Below are positions 60,313 through 64,000 of a stretch of 64,000 nt of DNA, piece after piece. The notes beneath the pieces were generated by a model. The model did not search any database, had not been told where the DNA came from, and saw only the letters and a program-made list of their open reading frames with translations. Where the stretch lies: the NCBI RefSeq assembly GCF_013340935.1, contig NZ_WHOS01000038.1, positions 1-64,000 of the forward strand, read 5' to 3'. Every line of letters starts with the position of its first letter. The stretch's first letter is position 1. Source of the stretch: Azospirillum melinis (GTDB taxonomy: Bacteria > Pseudomonadota > Alphaproteobacteria > Azospirillales > Azospirillaceae). Both the position numbers and the translations under genes were made by a program.

Positions 60313-61256
60313 TGGGCGGCTTCCTTGGCGGAGACCTGTGAGGCAGGGGGCGGCTTTCGGCGGCCCAGCAACTGGCGGCCGACAAGGTCGTGGATTGCGT
60401 CGGCCAGCAGCCGCACCGGCTTCGGCGCCGTGCCGCGGGCGCGGTGCAGGGCGATGTCGACGTCCGGCAGGTCGGGAAAGCCCTCGGCCACACCGATGCG
60501 GCGCAGGCTGGGCGGGACGGTGCAGGCCTCCATCGCCGTCACCCCCAGCCCGCCCATCACCGCGCCATGGACGGCGACGACGCTCTTGCTGGTGAAGGCG
60601 ACGCGCCAGTCGCGCCCCATCCCGTCCAGGGCGGCGACGGCGATGTCGCGCACGACGCAGCCCTTGGGAAACAGCGCCAGCGGCAACGGGTCCAGGCTTT
60701 CCACCGGACGATAGCCCCCCGGCAGCGGCGACGCGGGGTCGAGTGGCGGGGCGACCCAGGACACCGGCTCCTGCCGCACCAGCTCGCCGCCGGTCTCGCC
60801 GGCCTTGCGGGTGATCAGGGCCAAGTCGTAGCGGCCCTTTTCGATCTCCGCCACCAGATCGGGGCTGTTGTCGCAGACGACCTCGACCATCACATCGGGA
60901 TAGGCGGCATTGAAGCGGGCCAGGATCTCCGGCAGCAGCATGGTTGCGTAATCGTCGGGCGTGCCGATGCGCACGCTCGCCACCGTCGGGCTGCGGTGCA
61001 TCAGCGCCAGCACCTCGTCGTTCAGGGTCAGCATGCGCCGGGCATAGGCCAGCAGCACCTCGCCGTCGCGGGTCATGCGCACGCCGTGGGTGTCGCGTTC
61101 GAACACGCGCTTGCCCACCGTGTCCTCCAGCCGGCGCACCTGCTGGCTGACCGCCGCCTGGGTGCGGCCCAGCCTTTCGCCGGCGCGGGTGAAGCTGGCG
61201 CTGTCGGCCACGGCGACGAAGGCACGCAGCAGGTCGGTGTCGAGATTGGCGGGCAT
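60309..61256 (-). CDS. LysR-family transcriptional regulator
   Basis: LysR-type activator/repressor of 315 residues. The N-terminal helix-turn-helix is LLRAFVAVADSASFTRAGERLGRTQAAVSQQVRRLE (family segment, about 9-44; key part SFTRAGERLGRTQAAVS). The effector-binding domain follows, with RIGTPDDYATMLLPEIL and GAVMGGLGVTAME. The start at 61256 (MPANLDTDLLRAF) is preferred to the open frame up to 61361. It is divergent from a small gene at 61415 and overlaps the SH3-protein gene downstream. The co-inducer is unknown. Confidence 0.9.
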   Translation of the reverse strand: MPANLDTDLLRAFVAVADSASFTRAGERLGRTQAAVSQQVRRLEDTVGKRVFERDTHGVRMTRDGEVLLAYARRMLTLNDEVLALMHRSPTVASVRIGTPDDYATMLLPEILARFNAAYPDVMVEVVCDNSPDLVAEIEKGRYDLALITRKAGETGGELVRQEPVSWVAPPLDPASPLPGGYRPVESLDPLPLALFPKGCVVRDIAVAALDGMGRDWRVAFTSKSVVAVHGAVMGGLGVTAMEACTVPPSLRRIGVAEGFPDLPDVDIALHRARGTAPKPVRLLADAIHDLVGRQLLGRRKPPPASQVSAKEAAQ

Positions 61257-61414
61257 GTCTGGAACCGGAAGTTGCCGCTCATTCAAGCAGAGCGCCGGGC
61301 CGTCCGCAACGGCGCGGTCATTACGAATCGTGATGACACCATAATGCCTATTCGTTTCCAAGGGATTGGCACACCCCCCATTGTCGGCCTCCGACCCCTT
61401 TGGAGTTTCCGATC

Positions 61415-61651
61415 ATGTCGCTGTTCGCCGCCTGGACCGGCACGGTTCTCGGTGCCGCCCGCATGGAGCCGCCCGCCATCCCCGCCCCGGCGGTGCCGGA
61501 GCCGCGGCGCTTCCGCCTCGCCTACAATCCGCTGCCGTCGGCCGTGCCCGCGTTGGGTTATCGCCTGACAGCGGAGCACGCGCCGTCGTCGGTGAGGTCG
61601 CCGCTCCGGACGCCGCCGACACCTCCGGGACGCCAGCGTCTTGAGAAGTAG
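61415..61651 (+). CDS. Small hypothetical protein divergent from the LysR gene
   Basis: Possible protein of 78 residues, beginning MSLFAAWTGTVLGAARMEPP, with a Pro/Arg-rich rest. TGGAG eight bases before the ATG at 61415 supports translation, and the position opposite the LysR gene is typical of a regulated target. No family is recognised, and the Pro-rich composition could be chance in high-GC DNA. Confidence 0.45.
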   Translation: MSLFAAWTGTVLGAARMEPPAIPAPAVPEPRRFRLAYNPLPSAVPALGYRLTAEHAPSSVRSPLRTPPTPPGRQRLEK

Positions 61652-61667
61652 GCGGGCCGCAGCCTAT

Positions 61668-61695
61668 CCTGCCGCCGATAACTATGCCGGCAGGA
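61668..61695 (+). promoter_or_regulatory. Hairpin masking the asparaginase ribosome site
   Basis: TCCTGCCG (61668-61675) and CGGCAGGA (61688-61695) form a perfect 8-base stem with a 12-base loop. The 3' arm contains the AGGA of the ribosome site that precedes the ATG at 61703. Folding would hide that site and lower translation. Confidence 0.5.
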
Positions 61696-61702
61696 GTGGG
61701 CG

Positions 61703-62791
61703 ATGGGGCGGGTCTATGTGCTGTACACCGGGGGCACCATCGGGTGCGTGACCAATCCCAACGGGGCGCTGGCGCCGGTGCCGGGCATGGAGTTCGAAAA
61801 GCTGGCCCTGTCGGTGCCCGGCCTGTCGGACCACCGGGTGAAGGATTATCCGGACCTGGGCTGGACCATGGACTGGTTCGACCGCACGCTCGACAGTGCC
61901 AACATGACGCCGACGGACTGGGTCGCCATCGCCCGGCGGCTGCTGTCGGTCTATGACCAGTATGACGGCTTCGTCGTGCTGCACGGCACCGACAGCATGG
62001 CCTACAGCGCGTCGGCCCTGTCCTTCCTGCTGCCCGGCCTGTCGAAGCCGGTGGTGTTCAGCGGATCGCAGGTGCCGCTGTCCTTCACGCTGAGCGATGC
62101 GCCGGCCAATCTGGTCGGCGCCATCGTGGCGGCCGGCACCCTGCCGGTGCCGGAGGTCTGCGTCTATTTCGACACCAGGCTGCTGCGCGGCAACCGGTCG
62201 TCAAAGGTCGACGCCAACCGCTTCGCCGGCTTCGATTCCCCCAACTTCCCGCCGCTCGCCACCATCGGCAGCGTGGTCGCCCGCAACGAGCCGCACTGGC
62301 TGGCGATGCCGGACACGGGCGTCTCGCTGGCCGGGCCGGACAACCGGGCCAAGCGGATGACGGCACTGGACGCCCTGCCGGCGGCGCTGGCGGCCTTCTC
62401 CGTCGTCATGCTGTGGCTCTATCCCGGCATCCGCGCCAGCACGGTGTCGGCGATGCTGACCGGCACCAGCCCGGCGGCGAAGGGGGCGATCGTGCTGGCC
62501 TACGGCGAGGGCAACGGCTCGACCGATCCGGACTTCCTCGACACGCTTTCGGCGGCGGTGAAGGCCGGGGTCGTGCTGATGGACAACACCCAGGTGCAGC
62601 GCGGCGCGGTGCTGCCCGGCGCCTATGCGACGGGCCTCGGCGCCGTGGGTGCGGTCGGCGCCTATGACATGACGCCGGAAGCCAGCTACGCCAAGCTGGT
62701 CTGCCTGTTCGCCGCCGGGCTGGACGTTGCGGCGGTCAAGGCGACGATGCCGGTGCCGCAGGCCGGCGAACTGACGGTGATCGGGGACTGA
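61703..62791 (+). CDS. ansA: Type I L-asparaginase
   Basis: Cytoplasmic asparaginase of 362 residues, converting asparagine to aspartate and ammonia. The catalytic threonines lie in VYVLYTGGTIGC (T9/T12) and LHGTDSMAYSASAL (about T95). The substrate aspartate of the same motif, and KVDANRFAGF further on, are typical. No signal peptide is present, which fits type I. The preceding hairpin may control its translation. Confidence 0.93.
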   Translation: MGRVYVLYTGGTIGCVTNPNGALAPVPGMEFEKLALSVPGLSDHRVKDYPDLGWTMDWFDRTLDSANMTPTDWVAIARRLLSVYDQYDGFVVLHGTDSMAYSASALSFLLPGLSKPVVFSGSQVPLSFTLSDAPANLVGAIVAAGTLPVPEVCVYFDTRLLRGNRSSKVDANRFAGFDSPNFPPLATIGSVVARNEPHWLAMPDTGVSLAGPDNRAKRMTALDALPAALAAFSVVMLWLYPGIRASTVSAMLTGTSPAAKGAIVLAYGEGNGSTDPDFLDTLSAAVKAGVVLMDNTQVQRGAVLPGAYATGLGAVGAVGAYDMTPEASYAKLVCLFAAGLDVAAVKATMPVPQAGELTVIGD

Positions 62792-62848
62792 GACGCGCCC
62801 GGCCGGAGGCGGGGCCGTCCGCCTCCGGCACTGGCTTATAGGCCCGGC

Positions 62849-63418
62849 TTACTGGCCCATGCCGGGCTGGGCCGGGGCCATGGTGCCGCGGTTCATCGTG
62901 CCATTGCCCATGGTGCCGTTCCCCATCGTGCCCTGGTTCATCGAGCCGGAGCCCATGCCGCCGTTCATCGAGCCGCCCATCGAACCGCTCCCCATCTGGC
63001 CGCCCATGGCGCCGCCGGTCGAGCTGCCATAGCCGGTGTTGGCCTGGCTGCTGTACTGGGCGAGCTGCTGAAGCTCCATCTGGTCCTGCATGACGACGAC
63101 CTGTTTGCCGCGCCGCTCGAAGGAGGCCGGGGGCAGCATGACGGTCTGGCCGGACTTGGCCAGCTTCAGTTCGACCATGGTCTGGCCGTCGGCGCCGGTG
63201 GTGACGTTCTGGATGGTGCCGGCGACGGGGCCGCCATGGCGGTGGACCACCCGCTTGCCGATCATGTCCCGGCTGGCCTGGACGTCGCGGGCGCCGGTGT
63301 CCATCGTGCCGTTGGCGACGGCGTTGGACCTGGCCGACCCGCTGGTCTGGGCGTGGCCGGGCGCGGCGGCGGCCATCAGCATCAGGGCCGGAACCGCGGC
63401 GGCGAGAAACTTGCGCAT
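62849..63418 (-). CDS. Secreted PRC-barrel-like protein with Gly/Met/Asn-rich tail
   Basis: Exported protein of 189 residues. The signal peptide ends PGHAQ (about 1-22). Residues about 50-105 (MIGKRVVHRHGGPVAGTIQN, then MVELKLAKSGQTVMLPP) resemble a PRC-barrel/photosystem-type beta domain. The last 55 residues are low complexity, built from short units such as GSMNGGMGSGSMNQ and GTMGNGTMNRGTM. GGGAGGAT before the ATG supports the start at 63418. The frame is open further upstream to 63712 but that part overlaps lepA. Possible role in envelope stress or adhesion is not supported by more than composition. Confidence 0.8.
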   Translation of the reverse strand: MRKFLAAAVPALMLMAAAAPGHAQTSGSARSNAVANGTMDTGARDVQASRDMIGKRVVHRHGGPVAGTIQNVTTGADGQTMVELKLAKSGQTVMLPPASFERRGKQVVVMQDQMELQQLAQYSSQANTGYGSSTGGAMGGQMGSGSMGGSMNGGMGSGSMNQGTMGNGTMGNGTMNRGTMAPAQPGMGQ

Positions 63419-63540
63419 GTCATCCTCCCGGATTGAACCACAACAGGGGAGGCGCCGCGCAGGAGCGGCACCGTCCTGGGTGTGATGACACCCGAACGGC
63501 CGTTTTGTTGCGCAAGGTTGTACGGAATTGCCGCGTTGTA

Positions 63541-63570
63541 CAAAAAAGGCGGGCCTGAGCCCGCCTTGTC
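63541..63570 (-). terminator. Terminator of lepA
   Basis: On the minus strand GGCGGGC and GCCCGCC pair around TCAG and are followed by TTTTTTG. It lies just after the lepA stop and before the next gene at 63418. Confidence 0.85.
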
Positions 63571-63578
63571 CGTTTGCC

Positions 63579-64000
<422 letters not shown>

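Overview
This 64 kb window is high-GC DNA that looks like an alphaproteobacterial chromosome of the Rhodospirillales, most likely Azospirillum or a close relative. That placement is inferred from gene content: Irr of the alphaproteobacterial type, DUF3576 lipoprotein, LptE, a RibA with a degenerate N-terminal domain, an ubiB-ubiE pair, rpmI-rplT-pheS-pheT, and many two-component and c-di-GMP proteins. No rRNA or tRNA gene, CRISPR array, prophage or plasmid origin was seen. The only mobile DNA is the tail of an IS5-type transposase at the left edge.

Left part (1-12 kb). An IS end is followed by an orphan TRAP-type solute-binding protein and a first etfB-etfA pair. After an 800-base intergenic stretch with TTCCCTGT repeats and a strong terminator comes a cluster of five consecutive lipoprotein genes arranged A-B-C-A'-B'. 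A/A' and B/B' are paralogues and C is BamE/SmpA-like. Then come a MarR regulator with possible operators and a terminator that may end a small RNA, a FAH-family hydrolase with exonuclease III, a histidine phosphatase, a MepK-like lipoprotein peptidase and an MBL-fold hydrolase.

Middle part (12-36 kb). A coiled-coil/HTH protein, an OmpR-type regulator, a lone glycosyltransferase-like N-domain and RibA precede a clear sigma-54 promoter. That promoter drives an unknown Ala/Pro-rich protein overlapping a YkuD-type L,D-transpeptidase gene. YggS, an unknown secreted protein and three porins follow, then DUF3576, leuS, lptE, holA, TspO, a small GIY-YIG protein, an EpmB/KamA-type aminomutase, a glycerophosphodiesterase, a nitronate-monooxygenase-like protein with a cysteine-rich tail, Irr, two small duplicated membrane proteins and a PAS histidine kinase.

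Right-centre (36-48 kb). This looks like a carboxylate/fatty-acid module. actP and its DUF485 partner diverge from a Cache-domain hybrid kinase and an OmpR-type regulator. Next come an acyl-CoA synthetase, a second etfB-etfA pair and a large acyl-CoA dehydrogenase. A perfect inverted repeat in the divergent spacer is a candidate operator. In this reading, acetate or fatty acids are sensed, imported, activated to CoA thioesters and oxidised, with electrons passed to ETF.

Right part (48-64 kb). Here lie rluE, ghrA, ubiB and ubiE, a spacer with repeated GGAAC motifs and a good sigma-70 promoter, rpmI-rplT-pheS-pheT, a single-domain response regulator, a REC-DUF3369-HD-GYP protein, an SH3-type periplasmic protein coupled to a LysR regulator, type I asparaginase with a possible RBS-masking hairpin, a PRC-barrel-like secreted protein with a low-complexity tail, and the 3' end of lepA.
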